A stretch of DNA of 64,000 nt from Cavenderia fasciculata. Taxonomy: Eukaryota; Evosea; Eumycetozoa; Acytosteliales; Cavenderiaceae. Under the pieces are notes generated by a model. The model saw only the letters and a program-made list of their open reading frames with translations. It was not told the origin of the DNA and searched no databases. A program made the position numbers and the translations under genes. The DNA is taken from contig NW_004457729.1 in the NCBI RefSeq assembly GCF_000203815.1, forward strand, positions 1,860,674 to 1,924,673. Reading direction: 5' to 3'. Position 1 is the first letter of the stretch. Every line of letters begins with the position of its first letter. Below are positions 35,569 to 47,700 of this stretch, piece by piece.

Positions 35569-36483
35569 ATGGAGATTTATATCGATCAAGCAAACGGTAT
35601 CATTCGATCATACTTGGGACCAGAATGGGATATTGGATTACTGATCAGCAAGGCCATCGGCTATGCCATCGTATTCTTTTCTCTTATTCTCAAGGTACCA
35701 CAAATTCAAAAGCTTGTATCAAGCAAGGACCCAACTGGTATCTCTCGTTTATCAATCGTCGTTGAAACTGTTGGGTATGATCGATCACAACATATAAAAC
35801 AGATAGTTAACTAATGGTTGTACTAATATGATCATCATTCATTTCTCTTTTATACTACTATACTATACTATATACAACTACCTAATAGATTTACCATTTC
35901 AATGTTAGCAGGATGGTTATTACAATATCCATTCTCAACCTATGGTGAAAGTGTATTTATTTGGATTCAAAACTTGATCATTGTCTATTTGGTCTTTAGT
36001 TATGCTAAAAAGATCAATGCCGTCTTCTTTATCGGTGTATTGGTCTATATTATCAGTGTTGTTGCTGTTGTTCAATTGCACAACAAGGAACTCGTACAAA
36101 ACCTCCAAAACCTCAACATTGGTATCTTTATCTTTTCTAAAATCCCACAAATCGTCAGCGTCTACAAACTAAAGAGTGTAGGTCAACTCTCTTTTGTCAC
36201 CAGTTTCTTAAATTTGGGTGGTAGTCTTGCTCGTGTTTTCACTACTCTCAAGGAGGTTAATGATTTCTCTGGTAATTATTCAGAAATATATATATTTATA
36301 TTGATGTGGAACTAACAAACCATAACACTTTCTTTCTTTTAAATTAATACTTTAGTATTGGCTGGTTTCTTGACTGGAGCTACTTTGAATACCATCATTG
36401 TTATTCAATTCTTACTTTACTGGAACAACAAGGTACCAACCAGAAAGGTTGTTTCCTCTGACAACAAAAAGAAGATTCGTTAA
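35569..36483 (+). CDS. mpdu1: MPDU1 (Lec35), dolichol-phosphate-mannose utilisation, PQ-loop protein
   Basis: Exons 35569-35774, 35889-36271, 36356-36483; 238 aa (human 247). Two PQ-loop repeats are visible: ILKVPQIQKLVSSKDPTGIS and FSKIPQIVSVYKLKSVGQLS, embedded in seven hydrophobic helices. The C-terminus is basic (SSDNKKKIR), suiting ER retention or cytosolic exposure. MPDU1 is needed for use of dolichol-P-mannose and -glucose in N-glycan, GPI and C-mannosyl synthesis in the ER. Functionally it feeds the oligosaccharyltransferase, whose DAD1 subunit is encoded at 7240. Confidence 0.94.
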
Positions 36484-36690
36484 AACCACCTTTTGGATTA
36501 GAATAATAATGGATGGAAATGTAATTAATTATTATTATTATTATTATTTCCAGCTTTTTTTTTTAAAACCAAAAAAATATAGAAAATCATAACATTTTTA
36601 AAGGAATGTATAGATGGTTATCCATTCTGTTACTATTATTATTATTATTATTGGTATTACTTATTATTATTAAATATTTTATTATCCGCT

Positions 36691-37071
36691 TTAATGATTT
36701 CTCTTTTGTTTTGGAGTTGGACCCTTTTTACCATCAGCCTTATTGTCAATCTTGAGAACAGACATATTTCCATTATTCTTTTGTACTCTCATTTGCATTT
36801 CAGATTCAATCTTATTCTTGATACCAGTTTCCATTGAAACCATAATCTTTCTTTTGGTAATTTCAGATTGTGCCTTTTTTGCTCCTATTTTCTTGTGCAT
36901 TCCAACTATTATGACAATGATAGATGAATGTATGTGTCAGTTTTCTGTGTAATCTGTTAATCACGCGTGATTACTTGTTGTAAACTCAAACTACTAACTT
37001 TTTGAAGCTCTCTTTGGTACTCTTGGAGCCTTCTTTGCTCCTTTATTAACTTTAAGTGCTGATTGTGCCAT
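36691..37071 (-). CDS. UPF0390 family small basic protein (C19orf53-like)
   Basis: Exons 37071-36999 and 36905-36691; 95 aa. It starts MAQSALKVNKGAKKAPRVPK, then HKKIGAKKAQ, ETGIKNKIE and ends Lys-rich. This fits the UPF0390/Leydig cell tumour 10 kDa family (human MAQGQRKF..., IAPKK, GIRKKIE). Family members are small nucleolar or ribosome-associated basic proteins of unclear role. The tiny 73-bp first exon is found only through the shared frame and a GTTAGT donor. Confidence 0.82.
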
Positions 37072-38143
37072 TATTATATATTTGATATGAGGGATGTGAT
37101 GATGTATGTACAAAGGGGTTGTGAGTAGAGTAGTATTTACAAATAGATAATATATTTAATGTTTATAGTTGATAAAAAGACGAGTAACGAGAGCGGGGAT
37201 GAGTAGTTTTTTTTTTTTTTTTGTTTTCTCTTTTTATTTTTTTTTCTATGTTTTGGAGTTTGTTCAAGAAAGGCTCTGTTCTGTTCACAAAAAGTTACTT
37301 TGACACGTCCATCGTTATATATATACACTTCATCAGAGTATACTAGATATTACAGGTAAGAACAACAACAACTGCAACAACAACAACAACAACAACAACA
37401 ACGAGGAGAAAGAGAAAGAACAACACAACACATTTGGTCAAAGAGAGTGAGAGATAGAGATACATTTTAAATGCGATTATGATATCATACGTTCACAGCG
37501 CTGCAGTAGCGGTCATCTTCACAACAAACAAACAAACAGGCACATGACAGACATATACAGCACTACATATTTTGGAAGACGACACTGAATCTATCAAAGA
37601 TGATGAGGAGTTTGTTTATTCGATGGTGGTAGTTGGTAGTTGGTAGTTGGTTTATTGTTACTCTCTAGTATTGGTAGATATGACGATAATGTCTCTCTTT
37701 GAGACAATACCTATTTAGGGTAGCAGAACACCTGTCAATCAATCTAGATGACCAAAGAGCACAACACCTGTGTTCCTCATTCATTCATTCATTCTTTTTT
37801 TTTTTTTTTGTATATTCACCATCACAGTATTTTCAACAATCAACCCTACACACCTCACCTAATCAACCCTAGTTTTGTGTTTATTAATATCACAAATCAC
37901 TACTCTCTCTCTCTACTATTCCTTCACTACATTCATTTCCTAATACATTTATCTATCTATCTAAAAAGGGTAGATTTATAATTGTAGGAAGAGTAAGGTT
38001 ATTTAAAAAGAAAAAAGGATCAAGAGTTTTATCAATACAACCTACAACAACAGCAGCAGACGACCAACTAAAGAAGAAGAAGAAGAAGAAGAAGAAGACT
38101 TTTAGATCAAAATTGTTAACATTTTTATTACTATTATTAAAGA
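37072..38143. other. Divergent intergenic region between UPF0390 gene and transportin
   Basis: No gene. CAA repeats (37367-37402), TTGGTAG direct repeats near 37627-37650, CATT repeats at 37780-37795 and an AGA run at 38071-38098 in the transportin leader. 37440-37760 is comparatively GC-rich. Confidence 0.6.
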
Positions 38144-41100
38144 ATGGGTGATCAATGGGCTCCAAATGAAGAGGGATTGAGACAACTTGTTGCCATCTTG
38201 CAAAAGACAAATTCAGGAAATCAAGAGGACCAAAACAAAGTTAGAAATGTAAGAAGATAGAACAACAACATATAACCTTTGATTTAAAGTTGTAATCTAA
38301 TCATATATTGTTTGTTTATTAGGATTTGAATGGTTTTCATCGCATTCCAGATTATAACAATTATTTGACATTTATATTTGCAAAGCTACCACAGCTTGAG
38401 GATTATGTTCGTAATTGTGCAGGTTTATTGTTGAAACAAAACATTAAATCTTATTTCCCAGCAATGCCACGAGCAGTTCAGGATTATATTAAGCGTGAAG
38501 TTCTTCCAGTTTTGGCTGATCCCAAACAAAATGTTCGTCACACTGTTGCCAACATTGTCACCAATCTAATTGGTAAATCTTCATTTGCTGTAAGTAGAAA
38601 AGAAAATAGATAGAAAATAGAGGATCTAATCTTTTTTTTTAATTTTTTTTTTTAGGAATGGCAAAATTTACTTCCAGATCTTATTGGAGGATTGGATAGT
38701 CAAGATCCACATGTTGTAGAGGGAGCTTTATATACATTGTCATTGTTGTGTGAAGATTTCACTGATCAATTGGATAGCTCAGAGATTGGTAGACCACTCA
38801 ACCAATTGATTCCAAAATTGTTGGGTTTCTTTACATCACCAAACCCAATGTTTCGTAGAAAGGCCATTAGCTCACTCTACTTTTTCATCCCAAGAATGCC
38901 AGGTGCTCTCTTGATCAACATGGACAAATACCTTCAAGGTATCTTTTCACTCACAAGCGATGAATCTCCAGACGTTCGTGTAAAGGTTTGCAGATCATTG
39001 GTATCCTTGGTTGAAATTAGAATGGACTTTTTAATGCCACATATTCATGATATTATCAAATTTATGTTGCATGCTACAAGAGTAAGAAGAAAAGAAAAAG
39101 TAGAAACAAACAATTAGTTTCAATTGGTATTAATCTCTTTCTCTATTTTATTTAGGATCAAGATGATGAAGTTGCATTAGAGGCTTGTGAATTTTGGACA
39201 TCAATTGCTCAAACACAAAACTGCAGACCTTTGTTGAGAGAATACTTGCCAACTTTGGTTCCATTGCTATTGAATTGTATGGTTTATTCTCCAGAAGAGT
39301 ATGAAATGCTCGACCATGGTGAGGATGCATCGGTTCCAGACAGACCACAAGACATCAAACCATTCTTTGCCAATAGCAACGTACATGGTGGCACTGCTGG
39401 TGGTAGCGGTGGCGGTGACAGTGGTGGTGAAAACCCTGAAGAGGATTACGACGATGATGACGATGATTGGGGAGAAGAAGAATCATGGTCGATCAGAAAG
39501 AGCTCAGCCTATGCATTGGACACTCTCTCTTTTATCTTTGACAATGATGAATTCCTCAAGGTTGCACTTCCAACCATCGAACAAAAAATGAGTGCTAGCA
39601 ACGAATGGATCGTAAGAGAAAGTTCGATTCTTGCACTTGGCGCCATTGCCGAGGGTTGTCTCAAGGGATTGGCCCCACATCTCCACAATGTCGTTCCATA
39701 TCTCATCAACACTCTCAACGATGAAAAACCACTTGTTCGTAGTATCACTTGTTGGGCTATCAGCAGATACAGTAGTTGGATCGTTAATGAAGGTGGACCA
39801 CAACTCCTCCAACCTTTGATTATTAATTTGTTACATAGAATTTTAGATAATAACAAACGTGTACAAGAAGCTGCTTGCAGGTATGAAAGTCAAATGATTT
39901 AAATGAATTCATTTTTTATCTAATCAAATTATCTTTTTTTTAGTGCATTTGCAACCATTGAAGAAGATGCTGATCAAAGCTTAGCTCCATTCCTACCAAA
40001 TATCTTGACCACTTTTGTTCAAGCCTTTAAAAAGTATCAAGCAAAGAATCTTTTAATTTTATATGATGCCATTTCAACTTTGGCCAAGGTTGTCGGTAGA
40101 GATTTGAATAGACCAGAATATGTTCAAATTTTAATTCCGCCACTTTTGGAAAGATTCAATCTTTTGGAAGATAATAATAAGTAAGACAAAAATCAACTAA
40201 TTGTTTATGAAAAATCATTAACCTTCTTTTTCTTTTTTTTAAAAATAGGGCATTATTACCATTGCTACAATGTTTGAATCCAATTTGTGCAGCTATTGGA
40301 ATGGGTCTCAAGGACTTGTTATTGATTTTCTACAATAGAGCCATTAACATTATAAAAAAAACAATTACTGATCAAATGGTATGCGACAATCATATGATTT
40401 ATTTCTATAGAACTTTATACTTACATTTTTTATTTTTACTTTAGCTTTATGATCAATCACCAGAAACTATAGATGCACCAGATAGAGAATTTTTGGTAAC
40501 TTCATTGGATCTTATTAGTGGTTTAGCCGGAGGTATTGGTACCAGTATCGAAAGTTTGGTAGAACCAAGCAAACTTCCAGAGATTTTATTAGAGTGTATG
40601 AAGAGTAGAGAGCCAGATGTACGTCAAAGTTCATTTGCCTTGTTGGGTGATCTCTCGAGGATCTGTATTGTTCACTTCCAAAACAAGATCACAGAGTATA
40701 TCCCAATCCTCATGAACAACCTCTTCCCAGACTGCATTCCAGTATGTAATAATGCCTGTTGGGCCATCGGAGAGATTGCCATCAGATTGCCACTCATTGT
40801 CAAGCCATACGTCCCCAACATCTTGCAAGCTTTGATCCCAATCATGAAAAATACCAAAAACAACAAAAATATCCTCGAAAACACAGCCATTACAATTGGA
40901 AGATTGGGTTTGGTTGATGCAGAAAAGTGTGCAGACAGAATCGACGAGTACATTCAATGCTGGTGCATGGCCATGCGTAGCAAGATGGACGACTCTGAAA
41001 AGGACTCTGCTTTCCGTGGCATGTGGATGATCATTTTAGCCAATCCAAATGGTGCTCTCAAATCATTGGTTTACATTTGCGATGCTATTGCCTCTTGGGG

Positions 41101-41260
41101 TGAAAGAATCGAACCAGATCTCAACGATGCATTCCAAAAAATACTTCACATCTTTAAAGAAAACATCGGTCCCCATTGGCCACAATTTTACAGCCAATTC
41201 CCTGACCAATTGAGAGTCATTTTGAATCAACGTTATCACCTTGAAGATAAAAAGAATTAA
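38144..41260 (+). CDS. tnpo1: Transportin-1 (karyopherin beta-2)
   Basis: Exons 38144-38248, 38323-38589, 38656-39081, 39156-39880, 39944-40180, 40249-40378, 40445-41260; 901 aa (human TNPO1 898). HEAT repeats match transportin over the full length: [104 protein letters not shown] and [13 protein letters not shown]. The acidic H8 loop (residues about 345-375, [14 protein letters not shown]) is present, preceded by a Gly/Ser-rich linker. Transportin imports PY-NLS cargoes such as hnRNP proteins and releases them on Ran-GTP. Six short introns all fit phase. Confidence 0.97.
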
Positions 41261-41342
41261 AATTAAGATAAAACTAATTAATAATAATAATAAATAGTAC
41301 GACTCCCCAACTCCAACCACAACAACAAAAAATATCCAACCA

Positions 41343-41375
<33 letters not shown>

Positions 41376-41561
41376 CAACCAACATTCAACAACACATAAA
41401 AAATTCTTGGGTCTCTTAAGAGGAAACCCTTGTTTAAACTTTTTTTTATTTATACTAATCCCAACAACTTCTTCAACAATCAACAACACCAACAACAATA
41501 ATAATAATAATAATAATAGCAACCACGATACCCTAAACTTTACTTTTTAATTTTAATTTTC

Positions 41562-41696
41562 GACCAAAGAGTAAAGTATTTTATAATACTTGTCATAATA
41601 AAATAATAATATAATAATAATCAATAATAACATAATGTCCCAATAAATAAATGGATCAATCTTTCCATTTTTCCCTTGAAACTTTATATTTTTTTC
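41562..41696. repeat. Direct repeat, left copy (homologous to 43374-43490)
   Basis: By-eye alignment: shared AAGAGTAAAGTATT, then AT-rich variable part, TGTCCCAATAAA, CAATCTTTCC and TGAAACTTTATATTT in the same order and nearly the same spacing. The copies bracket the Crinkler/RHS-like pseudogene. Confidence 0.75.
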
Positions 41697-41782
41697 TCTG
41701 TTTCAACTCCTCCAACGATCGTGGAGAAGACAACATGGTAATAAATGAAATGAAGAACATGTAATCATCACAAGAAGAAAAG

Positions 41783-41965
41783 ATGTTTTTCGATCCAAGA
41801 TTAGTACCAAAAGAAAAGAAAAAGAAAACAATTGAGTTAATTAATTTAATGATCAAACAAGGAAAGTTTACTAAAAAGGCAGATAAAATACATATGGAAC
41901 TTCTTGTACCTTTAAAAAGGATATCTCTACACAGAGTGTACTTAATAAAATGTTTTAAACAATAA
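41783..41965 (+). CDS. Doubtful small basic ORF
   Basis: 60 aa, Lys-rich (KEKKKKTIELINLMIKQGKF), with an A-rich leader before the ATG. No recognised family. It lies just after the left repeat copy and could be a remnant of a duplicated unit rather than a gene. Confidence 0.25.
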   Translation: MFFDPRLVPKEKKKKTIELINLMIKQGKFTKKADKIHMELLVPLKRISLHRVYLIKCFKQ

Positions 41966-42100
41966 ATAAAAACCATTTTTCATGTGTACAGATCAGGATT
42001 TATATATATATTTAGTTGTTAAAAGAAAAATGGTTTATTTTATGATGTGTAATAATATTAGTAAAGTATCTATAATTAAAGAAGCAATGATAAGAGTTGT

Positions 42101-43110
42101 CTAGGGACATGGAGGGAGATCTTTGAGGTCTTGGATGGTTGGATAGGGCAAGGCCAATGTCCACTGAGATAAATTGTTATTCTTTTCAAATTCTTGGGAT
42201 GAACATGTCAAGTTTTTATAATTGAGAGGTTTGTTGTGCTCATATGAATCCTCCACAGAGATGAGGTAAACTTTGAGATCCTTGTTTGACGGATGGAAGG
42301 GGTTTGTGATCTTTGGCCTTGGTGATTTGAAAGAGCAAGTTGGGTGTAAGTAAGAGATCGATTGCTGGAAAAGACTTGTCCTTGGGTATGTAGAGAGTAT
42401 TTGGTTCGGTCCATTTGTCGATTGAACCAAATGTGAGTGCTCCTCCAGGTGAGGTGAATTCAAAGGTTTGTTCCTTTTCTTTGGATTTGATTTTGAACGT
42501 GGCCCTCTTCATTAAAGACTTGATGGCAAATTGTTCGTAGAGATGCCCGACCATTAATTTGTGTGCTTCAGAAGTTGAATTGAAATAATTTGCCAATGGA
42601 AGAGATGTGTCGATAAGTTTCTGAGTGAGTACTTGAGCGGCTACCCAATCAGAAGCAAAAATACCGGTAAAGTTTGTAAATGAAGAATTGACCTCTCTAT
42701 GTATTACATTTGATGAGACGGTGTCTTCGCTTGCAACATCTCCCATTGCCCTCCAACACTGGTCAAAGTCTGTTGAGGACACAAATCCATCCTTTACAAT
42801 ATCAATGTCGGTCGTTTGGCCGAAAGCAAATCTGGCAGATCCACCAGCATAGTAATAGGTCTTTTCGACAAAATCATCTGTGATTTTGTGGGGTGCAACA
42901 GAGATCGTGCCTTTAAAAGCTCTGTCTTTGACCAAAGTGGCATGTAATAGGTGGTAGGTCGTGGGCTGTTCTTGAGAAAGGAGGTTGACAGGTCTTTACG
43001 CGGAGAGGTAATCAAGATTGAGACACAGTTGGTGTCGAGAACCCTTGGACTGGGACCATATCTGTGATGTACCAGATACCATAGTTGTAGGCAGTAGCTC
43101 CTCCATCCGA
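42101..43110 (-). pseudogene. Broken Crinkler/RHS-like NTPase-nuclease fragment
   Basis: Three overlapping minus-strand frames together resemble the NTPase and C-terminal PD-(D/E)xK nuclease parts of Crinkler/RHS-type proteins. Frame a (43110 to about 42930) has the ILITSPRKD and YYMPLWSKTELL block; frame b (about 42935-42300) has YYYAGGSARFAFG, AHKLMVGHLYEQFAIKSL, YIPKDKSFPAIDLLLTPNLL and LFQITKAKDHK; frame c (about 42310-42101) continues as HPSNKDLKVYLISVEDSYE and ends DLPPCP. At least two frameshifts are needed and the P-loop part is missing at the 5' end, so this is a relic. The family is expanded in some dictyostelids, fungi and oomycetes; functions there are debated. It is bracketed by a direct repeat. 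Confidence 0.6.
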
Positions 43111-43621
43111 AAAAAAAAAAAGAATAATGAAACAACGAACAACAAACAATTAAATTAAAACCTTTTTAATAGGTAAAAAAATAGAAAATTGTATCAAAAA
43201 AAAAAAAAGTGGTTGGTCTATTATAGATTAGGAAAGATGTAGTTGGCGATAAAGAATGGAAGAGAATACTTGGTTATGTGCTCTCGCGAATGCAATATTC
43301 AATACAAATATGGACAAGGGGAGAAACAAATAAGATGGACTCTAATAAATTAGTATATATTATATAATATACGAAAAGAGTAAAGTATTATTTATATTAC
43401 TTTTTTACATTATATAATAATTAATAATATCATATTGTCCCAATAAACCAATCTTTCCGTTTCCCATGAAACTTTATATTTCTTTTTTGGGTTCGAGAAG
43501 ACCATTTAAAATTAATTAACTTTGAGATATTTTTGATGGAATGTGTCTTCCAATCGATCAAGTGATTTCAAGTTCATTCTTTTCAAAAAGACAAATACTA
43601 TAGTATATTTTTATAGAGAAA
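43111..43621. other. Upstream region of the second sepiapterin reductase gene
   Basis: Contains an A12-13 run (43198-43209) and the right copy of the direct repeat. No independent gene seen. Confidence 0.55.
43374..43490. repeat. Direct repeat, right copy (homologous to 41562-41696)
   Basis: Lies about 130 bp upstream of the spr copy 2 start; see left copy for shared blocks. Confidence 0.75.
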
Positions 43622-44655
43622 ATGAAGGTATTGGCAATAGTAACAGGAGCATCAAGAGGATTTGGTTATTCTATCGTAAAAGAGTTGATCAAAAAGACAA
43701 CTGCAGAGGCACAAGCTTCTCATATCGACTTTAAACTCTATGCAAGATCACTTTCGAGTCTTGAATCAACAGAGAAATTGATCAAGGAACTTCTTCCACA
43801 AGGCAACAAGATCGATAACTTTGCTATTGATTTTAGTGATATTGAACAATCAGAAGCTACTTTTAAAAAGTCATTAGAAAATGTTTGTAACTCTAGAATG
43901 AATGAGAATTAGAATTCTTTGTATCACTAACATTTTTTATTTTATTTGATAGGTTTCATTTGGTGAATATCAAAAGGTTATCTTTTTCAATAATCATGGT
44001 TCTCTTAGTTTCCTTCAAAGAATTGATAGGTATGTCAACCAATGTTGACCATCAACATAGTCTTGTCTGACCCTAACATTTTTTTTGATTCTATTTAGTT
44101 TAACCAATTTTATTCAAATTAAAAAGGATCTTGATATGAATATTACCTCATTCCTTGTTACCAGTAGCATTTTCTTGTCAAAGATTAGAGAACAAAACAC
44201 TCCACTTTTGACAAACACTTCCTTCTTCCTTGTCAACTCTTCATCTTTGGCTGGTATTAAACCATTTGATACTTGGGGAATTTATTGTACTACCAAGGCT
44301 GCGTATGTCTATAATATATAGCCATAGTTGATTTAATAACCATTTTCTTACATTTTCTTTTTCATTTTCATTTAGACGTGAAATGTTATTAAGAGTAATC
44401 AGTGAAGAATCCAAATCAATTCCAAATATCAAGACATTAAATTATTCACCAGGTGCAATGGATACTGATATGCAAGGAGAAGTCAGAGCCAATACAATTG
44501 ATGAGGAATCAAAGAAATATTTTGTCAATTTGAAAGAAGAAGGTAAATTGGTTGATCCATTCAAATCAGCTGCCAAGATGATGGTATTACTCTTTGAAAA
44601 CACTTTTGAATCGGCTGCTCATCTTGATTACCATGATTTACCAGTCATCCAATAA
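43622..44655 (+). CDS. spr: Sepiapterin reductase (SDR family), copy 2
   Basis: Exons 43622-43882, 43953-44029, 44099-44302, 44376-44655; 273 aa. Intron positions and phases are identical to copy 1 (exon 2 is 77 nt and exon 3 is 204 nt in both). It has TGASRGFG, the NNHG variant of the SDR NNAG motif, NSSSLAGI, YCTTK and NYSPGAMDTDMQ; in copy 1 and in human SPR this last motif is NYAPGP(M/L)DTDMQ, so copy 2 differs at two positions beside the substrate pocket. The enzyme should reduce pyruvoyl-tetrahydropterin or sepiapterin, perhaps with altered preference. It converges on the SNF2 gene with 94 bp between stops. Confidence 0.9.
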
Positions 44656-44749
44656 ATCTATAACCTATTGTCTCTCTCTTTCCATATATATTTAGTTTAA
44701 TGATTTGTACAAATTGTTTCTTTTTATTTTTTTTTAAATCTTTTTTTTT

Positions 44750-47700
44750 TTATAGGTCATCTTCGTCATCGTCATCCATCATACCATCGTTGTCATCATC
44801 AGAGAATTTACTAAACTTTGCTCTCGAATTGTTTGTTTTGGAAAAGGTAGTTGGAGGAGATGACATTGGGGAATTGTTGGCGTCGCAAATCATGCTTGAT
44901 AGAGACATTGGATCATAAGGTTTACCATTGCTTGGGGTACTGTGATTGTTTGCAAGTTTTTGTTTCTTTGATACTTGATCTTCATCGACATCGAGTAAAC
45001 TATTGTCGGTGGTGGAGGTAGTACTTGTACTGCTGGTGGAAGAGGTGGAAGTGGTGGTAGAGGCAGCTTGGAGACTTGCCATTGGGATTGGCTCTCTTTT
45101 GACGCTGTCAGCTGACAAATGAATAGGTTGAGTTGGTGATAGGGGTGGTTTTGGAGTGGGAAGTTGGTTGTTTGGAAAAGCTTCATTGAAAAGTTTGGTA
45201 AAGAATTTTTGAAGGTGAACGGCATCTTCAAAGATCTCTGAACCCGATTGGTTATATACTTGGGCATTGTAAAACATAGTATTTACATGAGCAGCAAACT
45301 GTGCAGGTGTATGATATTTCTTGCCAATGATACGGTCCTTGATGATCTTCATGTCGATTGGCTCCTTGGTGATGTTGTAGTAGTCTGGGTAGTCACGCTT
45401 GCTTGGCAGACGCAAAAAGACATCGCAACGCTTTCTTCCCTCTTCGTCCGTGTCCAATCGGAACGCATCATAAATGTCAAGATACTTGATCTCATTCTCG
45501 GTGGTTGGTCGCTTTTTGATGGTGCCGGCTGGTCTACCACGTCCGCTGTACTTTCTGGGTGCTGGGGCGGGTTGTGAGGGCGTAGCTCCCGATGACGACG
45601 TGGTTGGGGTGGGTGGTGGAGTGAGGAGTTCTCTATTGTCAGATGGAGTGGATGGAGTGGACGGCTGTTGGGGTGGAGCAGCAGTAGACCCTCTTTTCTT
45701 GGCAGGTGCCTTGCGTTCCTTGGCAGCAGTTTTGGCACGTTTCTTGGGGGTGGGGTATTTGCTGTTACTGGTAGGCGTGCTGACTTGGCTGCCACTGTAG
45801 CTGTCTTCATAGTCTTCGTCATCAAGCTCCTTTCTCTTGTGGTTCTTTGGAGTTGGTTTTTGACGGTACTCCTCCTGCTCCTCTTCACTCGACGATGAGC
45901 TGGAATCGTCGCTCTCGTCGTCAATGTATTCGTTGATGTAGACGGCTGCGTTGGAGGCGGTACGACGACGTCTCTCTCCATTGTTGAGCAGACGCAAGAG
46001 TTCCTGGTCGTCCACGTCTTTGGCGTTGGATGAGCGTGGTCGCTGACCTGGACCAAACACAAAGCTCATGTCTTCGGTGACCTCAACCTCCTTGGAGATC
46101 CAAGCGGGAAGCTCGTCCTCTTGGCAGAGACGCTTGTACTCGCCCTTCTTTCCTTCTAGCTTCCAACGTTTGTTTTCCATCTCTGAACGCTCCTTGTCCA
46201 TGCGTTCAAAGAGCTCGACCTCTTCAGGTGTACGCGCAATCATTTCGTTGATTTGTTGGTCGTTTGGAATACCCTGTCGCTCCATCTCTGCAGTCTCATC
46301 CTGTGCCATCAAATACTCGAGCATTTTCATTCTGTCTGACGACTTGCTCTTGTTGTTAAACTGACCAGCCTGGATAATCTTCTTGTCCAACTCCTTTTTA
46401 AAGATGGCTCTTGCCAAAATCTTTTCTTCCACGCTGTTGACTGTGACCAAACGTAATACTTTTACCGTTTGCTTCTGGCCAATTCTATGCGCACGATCTT
46501 GAGCTTGGAGATCCATCTGAGGATTCCAATCAGAGTCAAAGATGATGACAGTATCGGCGGTTTGGAGATTCAAACCCAAACCACCAGCACGAGTACTTAG
46601 TACAAAAATGAAAAGGTCGCTGCCTGGTGCGTTGAAAAGATTCAACATGGGACCACGCTCTTCCGATTTGGTTGAACCATCCAAACGAAGGTACTTGTAA
46701 CCTTTGTAGGTGAAATAATGTTCGAGAATATCAATCAAATGCGTCATTTGGCTGAATATGAGTACACGATGACCAGATGCCTTTAACTTTGGAAGAATCT
46801 TGTCCAAAAGATCAAATTTACCTGCCGATCTAATCATATACTCATCGATTGCATATTCTTCATCATAAAATAGATAAGGATGATTACAAACTTTTCTTAA
46901 TTGTACCAATGTATTCTTTAATCCTCTTGCAAGTCTTGGTGCTCCTTCTTCTTGATTCAACTAATAAAAAGAAAAATGAATAAATAAATATATACTTTTC
47001 TTTTTTATCTTTTTTTATCTTTTCTATTTTCTTACTTTGTTAACACTTTTAGATCTAATTAATTGATACATTTTAGCTTGGAAAGCAGACATTTCACATT
47101 TAAGAACCTTTTCAACTTTATCAGGTAGTTGAGTTTCGACTTCAGTTTTGAGTCTACGTAAAAGGAAAGGACGAAGAACCTTGTGAAGACGTTGAATGAT
47201 GAGTAGTTGTTCTTCTTCATTCATTTCCAACTTTTCACCTGCAAATGGAGCATTGAACCATTGTTCAAAATCATCGACCGAATCGAAAATGTTGGGCAAC
47301 AGGAAATTGAGGAGTGCCCAAAGTTCTGGTAAACTGTTTTGTAGAGGAGTACCAGTTAGGAGAATACGGTATCTCGAGTGATAGGCATTACCAAGGATAA
47401 TAGAGAGCTTGGAACTATAGTTTTTCATACGATGACCTTCATCAATGATGAGATAGTTCCACTTGATCTTGGAGAGCATATTTTTATCCTTGATAATGTA
47501 TTCATAGGTGGTGACGAGTACATTAAACTTTGTTGGGGCAATATGGGTATCGTAGAGTGATTTTCTCACCTCTTTTTTACCATAATAGAGTACTTTGAGT
47601 ACCTTTGGTGCCCACTTTGAAAACTCTTGACCCCAATTGGCTAGTGTAGAGAGAGGGACGACCACCAAGTAGGGACCCTTGTTTTGCTTCTTTTCCATGA

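Larger units (their letters stand above)
41261..42100. other. Intergenic region with repeat copy of the spr-2 upstream segment
   Basis: Very AT-rich with AAT arrays (41343-41374, 41497-41519). 41562-41696 is homologous to the sequence before the second sepiapterin reductase gene (listed). A small ORF at 41783-41965 is described separately. Confidence 0.6.
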
